This document shows positions 12,893-23,190 of a stretch of DNA of 64,000 bases, in pieces. The DNA is from Campanula takesimana (Eukaryota > Streptophyta > Magnoliopsida > Asterales > Campanulaceae): the NCBI GenBank assembly GCA_026119855.1, contig JAOWBW010000302.1, positions 1,088,339-1,152,338 of the forward strand. The letters are read 5' to 3'. Positions within the stretch are counted from its first letter, which is position 1, and each line of letters opens with the position of its first letter. Position numbers and translations under genes: made by a program. The notes beneath the pieces were generated by a model. It made no database searches. It saw nothing but the letters and a program-made list of their open reading frames with translations, and was not told where the DNA came from.

Positions 12893-14354
12893 TGTTGGTA
12901 GTGGTGCCCTAGGCACGTTTAATAAACGTTGTAATTGTTATCATTTATTTCATATCAATAAAGAGATGTTTTGATTATTATTGTTGTTCATGTTTACTTA
13001 TAATAATCTCCGTCCCTAGTACTTGTTAAGCACTAGTATAAAGGCTAAATGATCATGGGATGATCATGTTAGATTTATAGGTACTTGTTTGAAACAAGGT
13101 ATTGGACATGACCCGCTGTATGAGATTTATGTCATGGTCTATTTCGTACATATATCTCATATTAGTTATGTCATTTGAATCCTTAGATATGAAGTTATTA
13201 TAGTCTTCCACTCGATGAACATTATGTTTGACATATTCAAACGCTACCTTTAACCGGGTAGTTATAAAGGGTATGATTGTCATAATCGAATTCACGTAGG
13301 GAAGAGTAATAAGCTAAATGGATTTGTCCCTCTTCAGAGAGATGTCAAGCTTAGGCCTCTCGAAGGGATGATGTTGATGAAAATGTTCGGCCGGACTCAA
13401 ATGAATTGATTAGATCAATATCATTTGTATTATCAACATATTCGGAATTGAGAAAGTATTGAACAAAACAAGTTGACTTGTTGACCATGACTTGTGTTCA
13501 ATGACATCGTGGACAAAGGGATTGTGACATGTTCTAAAGGAATGTGAACTTGTATCTAGTTATACTATTTGGGTAGGTATGACGGTTTGCTAGAACCTAA
13601 TCATATCTTATGGTTTCATGTTTGAACCCATTGCCAACTTAGTGTAATCCTAGAGGGTCACACACAATAGAACGAATCTTAAATAAGGATTATATTGGAA
13701 TTTGGAAATCTAGGAAATCTGGGGAAAGTGTGCGACCGCACAAAAGGGCTTGGGCGGCCGCACAGTTTGGCTCAGAAAAGTACCAGAAACCTTCCAGATA
13801 GATGTGCGGCCGCACAGGCGTTTTGGGCAGCCGCACACCATGTCGGGACTGGTTTCCTAATTTGATTTGGAAAGGAATTTTGGACGGGTTTAAACACAAG
13901 CTTCCTATTTGGAATAGGTCTAACTTGTATATAAACAGCCAAATTTGGCCAGAATCATATCATAGCTTTTGTGCTAGTCTCCAAAGAGTTTGAGACAGTT
14001 TTATTTTGTTCTAAGACATCCTATATTGAGGAACAAGATAATACACAAACAAAATTCCATATAGTTCATATTGATTGTGAAAACGTGTTTCACAATTTTG
14101 GTCTAGCAACCAAGATCAAGTGTTCTTGATATTCGTTCGTGGCGTGGATACTGCTAGAGGGTGAAGCTTATCATCTTCGAAGTTCGTGTTCTTACTTTTG
14201 TGATCAAAGACCAAATTCAAAGTCATCAAGGGTTAGTTTTCTAGAATTCATATTGTTGTATTTGATTTAATCATATGAATGGATCTATGGGCTTTGGGTT
14301 TCATAAAATTTTGAATGCTATTTTCCGCTGCGCATGTTACTCCGAAACCCAAAA
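12893..14354 (+). repeat. 3' LTR of Copia-A
   Basis: Its first ~800 bp and last ~450 bp are near-identical to the Copia-C LTR (52355-53870), starting TGTTGGTAGTGGTGCC and ending in GAAACCCAA with the final CA mutated. The block 13713-13850 is not homologous to the corresponding Copia-C block and carries a different palindrome cassette. TATA-like TATATAAA is at 13928. Confidence 0.93.
13730..13836 (+). promoter_or_regulatory. Palindrome array, four copies (22/52/21)
   Basis: GTGCGACCGCAC 13730, GGGCGGCCGCAC 13752, GTGCGGCCGCAC 13804, GGGCAGCCGCAC 13825. TGTCGGGACTGG follows at 13841 and a TATA box at 13928, 92 bp after the last copy. The spacer holds AGTACCAGA, close to the Tork spacer. Promoter role is inferred from position. 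Confidence 0.75.
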
Positions 14355-16311
14355 AAGTTTTCTTCGCCATGTAGGTTTTTATAGGCGTTTCATAAAAGAC
14401 TTTTCAAAAATTTGTAAGCCTTTATGTAACCTGCTAGCTAAGGACACTGAGTTCATCTTTGACCAAGAGTGTCTAGAGGCCTTCAATCTGCTGAAAGAGA
14501 AGTTGACGTGTGCCCTCATTCTATCTAGCCCCAATTGGTCTCTACCTTTTGAGATCATGTGTGATGCGTCTGATTTTGCGATTGGGGCTGTGTTGGGGCA
14601 AAGAGTGGATAAATTACCTCATGTGATTCATTACGCAAGTAGAACTTTAAATGATTCACAACTAAATTATACTACCACTGAAAAAGAATTTTTAGCAGTT
14701 GTGTTTGCTCTTGAAAAGCTCCGTTCTTACTTGCTAGGATCCAAGGTAATTGTCTACTCTGATCATGCTGCACTCAAATATTTGGTGAATAAAAAGGATG
14801 CTAAACCTAGACTCCTTAGGTGGATGCTCCTATTGCAGGAGTTTGATATTGAGATCCGAGATAAAAAGGGGACCGATAATGTGGTGGCGGATCACTTATC
14901 GAGGCTTGAGGATTTCACTTTTACTAGTTTAATTTATGGGGCGATTCCGGTTAATGAAAATTTTCCGGATGAGCAACTTTTTGCTTTGCATATCCAAGAG
15001 CCTTGGTATGCTGACTTCGTTAATTTTCTTGTGACTAATCTGATACCACCACACTTCACTTACGACCAAAAACGAAAGTTTAGGTCGGATGTGAAGCAGT
15101 ATATTTGGGATGACCCTTATCTTTGGAAGGTGTGTCCGGATAAGATTATTCGGTGTTGTATTCCTGAGCATGAGCAAGATAGTGTGTTGCGGTTTTTCCA
15201 TGAACTCCAATGTGGGGGTCATTTTAGTGGGCAAAAGACCGCCAGAAAAGTGCTTCAAGCGGGGCTATATTGGCCCACTTTATTCAAAGATGCTCAGGAA
15301 TTTTGTGTAAGATGTGATAGATGCCAACGGACTGGAAATATAGGGAAAAGAGATGAGATGCCCCTACAGCATAATTTAATTATTGATATCTTTGATGTGT
15401 GGGGCATTGATTTTATGGGCCCCTTTCCCCCTTCCCATGGTCACTTATACATACTTGTTGCTGTTGATTATGTGTCAAAGTGGGTGGAAGCAATTCCTAC
15501 CCGTACTAATGATGCTAATGTTGTTTACAAGTTTGTGCGTGAAAACATCTTTAGCAGGTATGAAGTACCGCGCGTCATTGTCAGTGACCAAAGGACACAT
15601 TTCACCAACCGCATGTTTAATCAGGTACTAAAGAAGTATGGGGTTGGGCATAAGTTGGATACGGCTTACCATCCCCAAACTTCGGGTCAAGTGGAGGTGA
15701 GTAATCGCCAAATTAAAGCGGTTCTTGAGAAGACGGTGCGTCCAAATCGTAAGGATTGGTCAGTGAAGTTGTGTGATGCACTGTGGGCGTATCGGACTGC
15801 ATATAAAACTCCCATTGGTATGAGTCCGTATCGCATAGTGTATGGGAAAGAGTTTCACCTACCGGTGGAGTTAGAACACAAGGCATATTGGGCAACCAAA
15901 GAGCTAAATATGGATTTGAAGCTAGCGGGAGAGAAACGGTTGCTCGATTTGGACGAGTTAGAAAAGATGAGGCAAGATAGCTATGAGAGTGCCAAATTAT
16001 ACAAAGAATGGACCAAGAGATATCATTATAAAAATCTAAAGCCCAAGTTTCTCAAACCGGGTATGAAGGTCCTTCTTTTTAATTCTCGCCTTAAGCTCTT
16101 TCTGGGCAAATTGTGTTCAAGGTGGACGGGTCCTTATGTATTGGTTAGAATCTATCCCCATGGAGCAGTGGAACTCAAAAATTTGAAAGATGGGATGATT
16201 TTCAAAGTGAATAGTCACCGGGTGAAGCCATACTATGAAGGGCTTTCAATTGTGGAAGACATCAATGAGATTGATGTAATCGAGTTGGCGGATCCAGAAC
16301 AAGCCATGTAA
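14355..16311 (+). CDS. Athila pol, C-terminal part: RT end, RNase H, integrase (N-terminus cut off)
   Basis: This is an open frame of about 650 codons from the Copia-A junction to TAA at 16309. Order: end of RT (FLRHVGFYRRFIKDF), RNase H (CDASDFAIGAVLGQ ~14560, TEKEFLAVV, YSDHAALKYL), the HHCC zinc finger of integrase (HELQCGGHFSG ... CVRCDRCQR), and the integrase core with WGIDFMGPFP (~15401), VSDQRTHF (~15580) and SGQVEVSNRQ (~15683) as the D-D-E triad. The C-terminal region ends with SRWTGPYVLVRI and VNSHRVKPYYEG. The usual GG after the second Asp is QR here, so catalysis may be impaired. The frame reads upstream into the Copia LTR, where the first ATG (14275) is accidental. No stops within the retained part. 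Confidence 0.9.
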
Positions 16312-17388
16312 TCTCTTAGTGGGATCATGTCGAGCCAAAGACATAAAACAAAGGCGCTTGTTGGGAGGCAACCCAACCAGGTATTATTTATTTTGCTTTC
16401 TGTTAGATTATCATTATCCTTAAAGTGAGAGTATGTTGTTCTTCATTGCCATGAGGACATAGCAAACTTTTGGTTCGGGGGTGGTGGTTAAATTTGTGTG
16501 TCAGTGTTGGTCGGTTCGAACTACGGTGACCTGAGCTCCTTATTGTCCTAGGGAGAACGTAGGCAACGAAAGTGCGGTCAAAAGTTTAGTCCCTGTCATC
16601 CTTCATGGATCTCTCCGAGTTTGTGGGTTTATAGGGGAGTGTAAATAGTGTCACCCTCCAAAAAGATTTTCATTTTTTTTGAGTCATTTTTATTTTCATA
16701 ATGGATATTACGCTTGTGATGTTTGTTTGTGGTGATGTGCAGGAAATCAATTCAACCAGTGGTGGAGCGATCAAACCAGTAGTAAAAAAAAACAATTGCT
16801 GGAAAACATATCGAGCGCTCGCTTGGTGTACAGGGGGCGCGCGCTTGATTAAGAAATCACAAAATATGATGTTTCTGCCCAAATAAGCGCGCGGTTGGCC
16901 CTTGGTGAGCGCCCGCCCGGTTGACGGGTTGAGAAGTTCCCAGTTGGGTAAAAAACGGGTTTTGGGGATGATTTAACCGAAACTATTCATCTTCTCCAAT
17001 CTCTCTCTCTCTCTCTAAAACTCTCCTTCACCCGCCTCTTACTCTCTCTCACTACAAATCCCCCACCCACATTCACTCAAACCAACCCACAAACACCCAA
17101 AACATCTCATTCCCCTCACATCATAACAATTTCAAGCCAAATCCCCCATTTAATCCGGTGATTTGAGGATTTTGGGTTCAAACTTGGGAAGAAGAATCGG
17201 GGCTAATTGAAGAGGTTCGGTTAGGAATTGGAAGGCGTCAAAGAAGGGAAAAGTGTTTGTGAGAGCTTGGGAATTCCAAATATCATCTTCTCTGTTTCTG
17301 GCAAGAATTTTCCGGCGACCTCCGGCGAGTTCGGGTAAGAACAATTTACAGTTTTAAAATTTGTTAGGGGGTAGTCGAGGTTGTTATC
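16312..17388 (+). other. Athila spacer between pol and the extra reading frame
   Basis: 1.1 kb without a convincing gene. It holds the inverted repeat TTGGGAGGCAACCCAA just after pol and, at 16513-16568, a motif shared with the Tat element (GAACTACGGTGACCTGAGC ... GAACGTAGGCAAC). It also has a GC palindrome array at 16813-16920 and a pyrimidine-rich leader (CT repeat 16997-17016, then TC-rich to ~17060). The arrangement looks like a separate promoter and 5' leader for the frame at 17389; this is inference. Confidence 0.6.
16813..16920 (+). promoter_or_regulatory. Internal palindrome array, four copies (22/50/22)
   Basis: GCG cores at 16815, 16837, 16887 and 16909 within AGCGCTCGCT, GGCGCGCGCT, AGCGCGCGGT and GAGCGCCCGCC. 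The spacer before copy 3 reads GTTTCTGCCCAAATAAGCG, nearly the same as in the Athila 3' LTR (GTTTCTGTCCAAATGAGCG at 19716). The array thus exists twice in this element, once outside the LTR. Confidence 0.7.
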
Positions 17389-18602
17389 ATGCCTCCAAGA
17401 CCAAGAGGTCGAGGACGTGGTCGTGGTGTTCCCCCACCCCAAGTTGAGCCGGATTTTGATAACACTCGTTTTGTATCCCGGGATTCACAGAATTACTTTG
17501 AAAATAAGCAAAATATTGGGGTGACGGTGGAGAGAGGGTATAATTTGACAGATTGTGGGTTAGATGCAATCATCGAACATTACAACTTGAGAGGATTGTT
17601 GGCCGTGCCGGCCCAGATGGGGTCGAAATTGCTTGTTCAAGAGTTTTATGCAAATTTTCATGCGGCGACTGAGGCCCCCAACGTCTGGGTTAGGAGATTT
17701 AATGTTGATGTGACTGCGGCGGCCATTAATAATTTCTATGGTTTGTCAAATGCTGTGGCGGAAGAGAATTGTGCATATTGGGATTTGAAGAGGAATCTCC
17801 AGAATATGGCCCGATTGGATGATACCTTAGCTCTATTTGCAGGAGAGTTTGGGGTGAATATTGATAGGGGGAACATCCGAAGTGGGTATTTGTTTCATAT
17901 TAGTGAGTTGCGTCTGGATCTGAAGGCATTGTATCGCTTTTTTGCGAGAGGATCATGCCTTCCGCTCACTATCAGGAGGTTCACTGGTACAGGGCCCCTT
18001 TGCTCTATGCCATGATAAGGAGGATGCCGATAAACATTGGGGGCATCATGCGGAGTAAGATGGGGGTCCGAGCCAGGTATTTGGAGAACAAGAATTATCT
18101 TTTCCCCATTATGATCACTACTATGGCACAGAGGGCAGGGGTGCCTATGGAGGGGTTCCCCAGACTTTTAGCTCCAAGCACCACCTTAACAAAAGCGACC
18201 ATAGAAAGTGGGCGAGCGCAGAGAGCTCGGGTCCCAGCCCCAGCTCAGGCTTCTGGCGGTCAGGCCGTTGGTGATAAGGAGGAAGAGGATGATATCCCGG
18301 CAGACATGACTCAGAGAGAGCTTAATTACTATTTGTCGGGACAGATTCAGGGGTTGGATGATATGTTCAGAGCCTTTCAGCAACAACAATTCATGGAAAA
18401 CTATCAGAGAGAGCGTAGGGAAGAAAAGAATGATCAGAGGGTGCAGAGGATGGAGGAGGCATTGTACGCCAACATTCGGGAGGATCAGTATTTCAGACAA
18501 CGAATGATGGCGCATCATTTGCCTGGTGAGCGGTGTCCACCGTTGACTTACCCTCCACCGCCTGAGTATGTACCACCTCCGCCACCGCCTCAGCATGGAT
18601 GA
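17389..18602 (+). pseudogene. Athila extra reading frame (putative plant transposon protein type), frameshifted
   Basis: The start ATG at 17389 opens with an Arg/Gly-rich tail (MPPRPRGRGRGRG). A globular region follows (ENKQNIGVTVERGYNL ... FYANFHAATEAPNVWVRRFNVD) that resembles the domain called putative plant transposon protein in many plant annotations. Near 17950 the frame shifts: the first frame ends at 18015, while the homologous continuation (MPSAHYQEVHWYRAPLLYAM) runs in another frame to 18602 and finishes with a charged region and a Pro-rich tail (PPPPEYVPPPPPPQHG). A joined product would be about 400 residues. No signal peptide or membrane segment is evident, so I do not call it env-like. 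Function unknown. Confidence 0.7.
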
Positions 18603-19378
18603 AATGATTGGGATGATATTTTTGGACCTCCCCCGCCGTGAGTAGCTCGAGGTATTTCCACTCCCTATGTTTTTTATGCTTAGCTGTGACGAGCATTGGG
18701 GGCAATGCTCATATTTTGTTTGGGGGGTGGGAATATCGGTTGGTTGTTGGTTGATGCATGTTATCACTTGCTTTGTTGTATAGTTAAAAAAAATGAAAAG
18801 AAAAGAGAGGCTAGGTGAAAACTCGAAAGGGCGCCTAGGCAAAAGGAGAGGGAGTGAAAGAAAAAGAAGTTCCATGGCGTAGGTGACACAAGGGCGGTTT
18901 GGAGTGTTTGGGTAGGACATTTTTGAAGTAGGAGGTTTGGTTTAGTGGTGTTAGGTAGAAATCCTCACTCGTTTCGGGAGTCATAAGGGGTGTTGGAGCT
19001 TATGATGAGGTAAATCATTATTGAACTATGTTGACTTTGATTTCTTTTTGAGGGAGGATGTAGTGAAAGGCAAGCGTGGGGGAAGCTTAGGACATTTTAG
19101 TTCCCCTAGCTTTTTGAGTGGGCCCTAGTTGGATAAGCGTGTTATAGTCATATTATGGGTGTGCTATCAATTAGGGCCATTTTTGTTTTCATTGTCATCT
19201 TTCGTGTTGGAGTTATAAGGAGTGGAGTCATTTATACTCCGAGTGATTTGTTATTACATTGACTTGTTTGAGATGGGAGTTGTAGAGGAGATAGGTATCA
19301 TTTTCCTCCATGCTACGCTAATTAGACTGGTGCTTAGATGTGGGGTTAGGAATATTACTCTGGGACGAGTAATGGTCT
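18603..19378 (+). other. Athila 3' non-coding region
   Basis: No gene. It contains the hairpin GAGCATTGGGGGCAATGCTC near 18692 and a G-rich tract. At 18809-18846 the motif CTAGGTGAAAACTCGAAAGG...GCGCCTAGGC recurs in related form twice in the Tat 3' region (23041-23146). An antisense open frame across 18186-18920 has no family resemblance. Confidence 0.6.
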
Positions 19379-19393
19379 AAGCGTGGGGGAATT
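19379..19393 (+). other. Polypurine tract of the Athila element
   Basis: AAGCGTGGGGGAATT sits immediately before the LTR start TGATGG at 19394. Confidence 0.8.
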
Positions 19394-20715
19394 TGATGGT
19401 TGGTTTTTCATGTATGTAATCTCTACAATTTCATGGTATTTCTATTGACTTTTGATTGTAATTTAGACTAGTTTGATGTAATTTTGGTCCATTTGTGAGT
19501 TGAGGAACTTTGGTTATTATTTGTATATTTTGAACACTTTTAGTGTCATTTGTGTTGAGGAACAAAGTCCTCAATGATTAATTGTGAAAACTAGAAGTCA
19601 ATTGGAAGCTGGGCAAGTCAAGATGGAGAAAAGACAAGGAAAGTCAGAAAAACAGACTAGGCTCCCGCTCGCAGAGTACCAGGCGCCCGCTCAATGTGAA
19701 TTCTGAAGAACCAAGGTTTCTGTCCAAATGAGCGCCCGCCTGGGTACCATCAGGCGCCCGCTCGCTCCTTCCGTACAGAATTTCGGGATTCCTTTTCAAG
19801 ACGGGTTTTAACACAATTTTCCCTATTTTTGGGCCCTAGTTTCTCTCTATATAAATAGTAGACTGCAGTATTTTATTTGCTTATGCTTTTCTTTTAGGTT
19901 TTATCAAGGATTCAAGTTGTAATCAAGATTTTAGATCTTTCAAACATCAAGAGTATTATCCAGGTTTATGATTTCTAATTGTTTTCTTGTGATAATTGCT
20001 ATGGGTATGAGTAGCTAAATTCCTTGGTTTGCGGATTGGTTGTGAACAATTGCATGATTTTTATGCTATGAGATGATAATCCTTGTTTAGTTTAACATAA
20101 TAGATTTAATCCGTTTTTGAGTTTCAATAATATTGATAGATGTTTTTGGCTCTTTAACTATTAGGGTTTGATTTCTTGCACTTGCGTGGAGAATTAGACA
20201 TAGCATTATTGTGTTGAATAGTTTGGATCTTGGACCTTGCGGAAAAAGAGACAAACTAGGTTTTTATGTTCTTTGAAACTTAATAAATTCTGTGTGTTTT
20301 TATTGGACCTTGCAGAAGAGTTAATTTACATAGGATAATAGAATTGCAATCCGGCCACCTAACCGTCCCAATTCTTAAATAAGTGAATGAACCCTAAAAT
20401 CAAGATTATTTCTTATATCATCAAAATAGCATAAAGAAAGTGTAATTGTGATCACCAATCCGTGAACTGCTTGTTATCTCTTGGTTTAAAGTCCTGATTC
20501 CTTGTGCTGGTTAAGTTAGTTGTTTTCATTTAGTAGGTAAAAGTATTTTAATTAAAAATCAAATCAACCCCCCCCCCTTTGGTTACTCTTTGGCACTAAT
20601 TAAATTCACCTGTTTGTCCAACAAGTCCTTGTGGTTCGACCCTTACATTGGTACAGTGCTACTTCGGTAACTTGTACACTTGCAAGGTTTTATTACTTGG
20701 ATTTTTTTTCCATCA
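19394..20715 (+). repeat. Athila 3' LTR
   Basis: 1322 bp, starting TGATGG and ending CCATCA (perfect 6-bp inverted ends). TATA-like TATATAAATA is at 19848. The array of GC-rich motifs is at 19659-19764. The stretch 19915-20420 is closely related to 59150-59680, showing a second Athila-like LTR in the window. The partner 5' LTR is outside. Confidence 0.88.
19659..19764 (+). promoter_or_regulatory. GC motif array, four copies (22/50/21)
   Basis: Motif starts at 19659, 19681, 19731 and 19752 (AGGCTCCCGCTCG, AGGCGCCCGCTC, AGCGCCCGCCTG, AGGCGCCCGCTCG). They are less symmetric than in the Copia LTRs, but spacing and distance to the TATA box (84 bp) are the same. Confidence 0.7.
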
Positions 20716-21391
20716 AGCGGACTGGATGAATGGGAGTTCGTTGAGCGAACCCATCATATTGCTTAAGAGGTGGTAATTTCAGTGGTTCACCGTGGACCAA
20801 ATTGGTGTTTGGAGTTGTATTTGATGTATGTTGTTCGGAGTTGCACTTGCTATTGACTTTATGACTTCTGTGGGGTGCGGGCGCAGTTGACTGTGGAGCA
20901 AAAAATTTGTTTTCCCTTTTGAGAGGAAATGCCGAGATTGATCTTGACTGAAAAGAAAGACACACCCTACTTTAAGTTCAATGGGAGTTTCTATCTTATT
21001 CCAATTTAGACATGCCTTAGGGGTGGACCAGATTAATGTGTGCCCAACAGTGTCTTGGATGGTGGAGATGTTGCCTTGATTCTGCTGATTTTGGGAATGT
21101 CTGAACTATGTTCCTGTGTGACTTCCTTCTTTGACAAGGGCCGGTTGAGGCATTTCTGAAATGGCACACGGGTGCCCCTGCTTTTGATTACGGCACGCGC
21201 GTGCTTCCCATATGGGTGTCGGGAGGCGCACGCTTCTAGGGAGTGAATTCTAGGGCTTGACATTTGCTGGCCAAAAGATCTCCAGCAGCTATAATAGCAG
21301 CCTCTGTTCGAAACCATTCCCCCAACAGCTATTTTCTGCTATTCTTGAACACTCTTTTCTTGTTTGATTTTGCTTGTAATCCACATCTTCC
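20716..21391 (+). other. Upstream region of the Tat antisense frame
   Basis: No gene of its own. GC-rich palindromic words occur at 21163 (GGCACACGGGTGCC), 21192 (GGCACGCGCGTGC) and 21225 (AGGCGCACGCTT), 150-230 bp before the ATG. Spacing (29/33) does not match the LTR arrays. It is likely the promoter and leader of the antisense gene; inferred from position. Confidence 0.5.
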
Positions 21392-22686
21392 ATGGCTTTC
21401 AACCTCTTCACTCTTGATGATAAGGTTATCGGTGACTACGAGAAGGACTTGTCGACCTTCGTGTACTCTTTCAAGACTCATCCCAAGAAGGCCTTTGTCA
21501 AAGACTTTGGATTCTGCATTCTCTTCACGCTATGGGCCTTGAAGCCGGATTGGGATTTGTTGAAGGCTGCTGCAGCCTTTTGGGATTGTGACAGTCACAC
21601 TTTTAACTTTTTGGCGAATGAAATGGTGCCGACTGTTGATGATTTTGGTGCCATTCTTGGCATGCCACTGGCGGGTCAGATTGTCGTCCCTAGATACCAT
21701 CGAGGTGTGATTGACTCTTGGTCCGATTTGTTGAACCTTCCTGTTGGGGATGTGAGGAAGATGTTGCATGGCACTGTGGTTGATATAACTGAGTTGCCGA
21801 TGTTCTCCAGTTGGCATTCGGAGGACACACCGGTTCACTCTTTTAAGAGGAATGCTCTGGCAGTTTGTCTTTTTAGCGAGGTTTTGTTCATTACACCTCT
21901 TGGTACTGCGGATGCGCAGCTGACTGAGATCATCTTGCAGGCAAAGGAGCAACAGTTCAGTATAATCCCTCTTATAGTGGGGGAAACCTTGCATGGTCTG
22001 GATGAGTTGCATCGGACGGGTGAGATGCGTCGGGGAAGCCCCTTGCTTTTGACCATATGGCTTCGGGAGCATTTAAGGATTTATTCTTCGGAGGGTGATC
22101 TGTCTTCTTTTGCTGTTGATAGGAGGAAACTGCTGACCCGGGTCTTAGCTGAGGATGGTTGGAAGAATTTTTTTGCTTCTCGAGCATCAGTCGACATTGA
22201 GTGGTGCCCTCCCTCTTGGGGACTTCATCCTTTTTTGGAATGGACTTTGGTTTTGGGCATGTGGTCCTTCCTGGTCTCAAAGACTGCTCATTTTATCAGC
22301 CGGAGCGAGTTCTGAGGCAGTTCGATCGTCAGCAGATAGTCCCTTTTCCAAGTAATGGAGTGCTTCATCCGGTCTCATACATGGGTCCAGATTTTTCAAG
22401 GGAGCTTCAGTTGGCTTGGGGAGGCGACCGCAATCAGTGGGCTTCTGTTCCTGCCCATCGGGGTAGCATTTTCCTTCCCGAGAGTTACTTGGATTATTTA
22501 TTCGGCACCCTTTACCACGGCATCACTTGGGTTGATACTCTTCGGGCTGAGTTGCTAGGGTGGGACTTTGAGCCTAGTAGTGCTTTGAGATATAAGGAAG
22601 TTGCTGCTGATTCGAACAATATTTTGGCTGACCCCTTTGGTACTCCCTTGGATAGCTTTTACGCTCGGAGGCATCTTGCTGCGTAG
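21392..22686 (+). pseudogene. Tat additional reading frame, antisense to gag-pol, frameshifted
   Basis: ATG at 21392 opens MAFNLFTLDDKVIGDYEKDL and the frame runs to 22315. From ~22205-22270 the homologous continuation (CSFYQPERVLRQFDRQQIVP ... PLDSFYARRHLAA) is in another frame and ends at 22686, so one indel separates two halves of a ~430-residue protein. PTVDDFGAILGMPL and the later WxRxxLR-type helices resemble the plant-mobile-domain / DUF7745-like proteins found in Tat-element extra frames. I recognise no enzyme motif. Its strand is opposite to all Tat domains, so it needs its own promoter, probably the GC-rich region before it. Codon quality is better preserved than in the pol gene. 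Confidence 0.65.
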
Positions 22687-23190
22687 AAGGCTGTGGTCCA
22701 TCTCAGTGTTCCTAGGCCTCCGAAGAAGAGTAGGATTGAGAACCGCCCGAGTCGCCCTTCGAAGGCTAAGAAGAAATTAGATTTTTCCTAGTACCCCAAG
22801 ATTGCAATTAATAGACCACTTGTTAGGATTTTTTAATGTTTTATTGTCTTTTATGCGCAACGTTATCCGTTGTAATGGTAAAATGATTCAAGAATTGAAT
22901 AAAATTGCATCTTGTTAAGAAATGATTGGGTAAAAATATTTTTTTAGACTGCACCCGAAGGTTGCCTACGTTCTTCCAGTATGGAAGCTCAGGTCTCCGT
23001 AGTTCAAACAAATGAAGACCATTTTTTTGTGCACCCTGGTTTTTGCCTAGACCGCCCTTTCGGGTTTTCAATCTAGTGGGCTTCTTTTTTGCACTTGCTC
23101 TAATTTTTGCCTAGGCTGCCCTTGCGGGTTTTCAACCTAGCGAGCGCTTTTTTTTTTTTTTTTTTTTTTTTTTTATATGGTCCTCATTTG
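22687..23190 (-). other. Region between Tat pol end and the antisense frame
   Basis: No gene. On the minus strand just after pol lie an A-rich run (T25-T30 on plus, ~23150-23175) and two copies of a hairpin motif (23104-23146, 23041-23076) of the form CTAGGTTGAAAACCCGCAAG...CCTAGGC. A block at 22961-23008 (GAACTACGGAGACCTGAGC ... GAACGTAGGCAAC) is shared with the Athila spacer. Confidence 0.6.

Larger units (their letters stand above)
1..14354 (+). mobile_element. Copia-A: dead Ty1/copia element, left end outside window
   Basis: The sequence from mid-gag to the 3' LTR matches the intact Copia-C (45304-53870) in order and orientation. It is cut once, at 461/9805, by the chromovirus-derived element. 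The 5' LTR and first ~143 gag codons lie left of the window. Coding capacity is lost through several stops and a frameshift. The 3' LTR end at ~14354 abuts Athila reverse-transcriptase sequence in frame, so Copia-A inserted into the Athila element. The terminal CA of the LTR appears mutated to AA, and the TSD cannot be checked because the left flank is missing. Confidence 0.9.
14355..20715 (+). mobile_element. Athila-type Ty3/gypsy element, 3' half
   Basis: It runs from the C-terminal part of RT through RNase H, integrase, a long spacer, an extra reading frame and a purine tract to a 1322-bp 3' LTR with perfect 6-bp terminal inverted repeats (TGATGG...CCATCA). The pol sequence has the Athila signature (FYRRFIKDFSKI, ADHLSRL), and GTTGGGAGGCAACCCAA after pol is what I associate with Athila elements. 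The 5' half lies left of the window beyond Copia-A. Sequence at 20716 belongs to the Tat aORF region, so this element is inserted in the Tat. Confidence 0.88.

Noticed and set aside
18186..18920. 244-codon antisense open frame opposite the Athila extra frame
   Set aside because: It is a shadow of the Pro-rich and charged sense frame, with no family resemblance and extending into non-coding motif sequence.
20716..21391. Search for the Tat 3' LTR next to the antisense frame
   Set aside because: No TGTAGA...TCTACA ends and no similarity to 39402-40383 were found, so the 3' LTR must lie beyond the Athila insertion.
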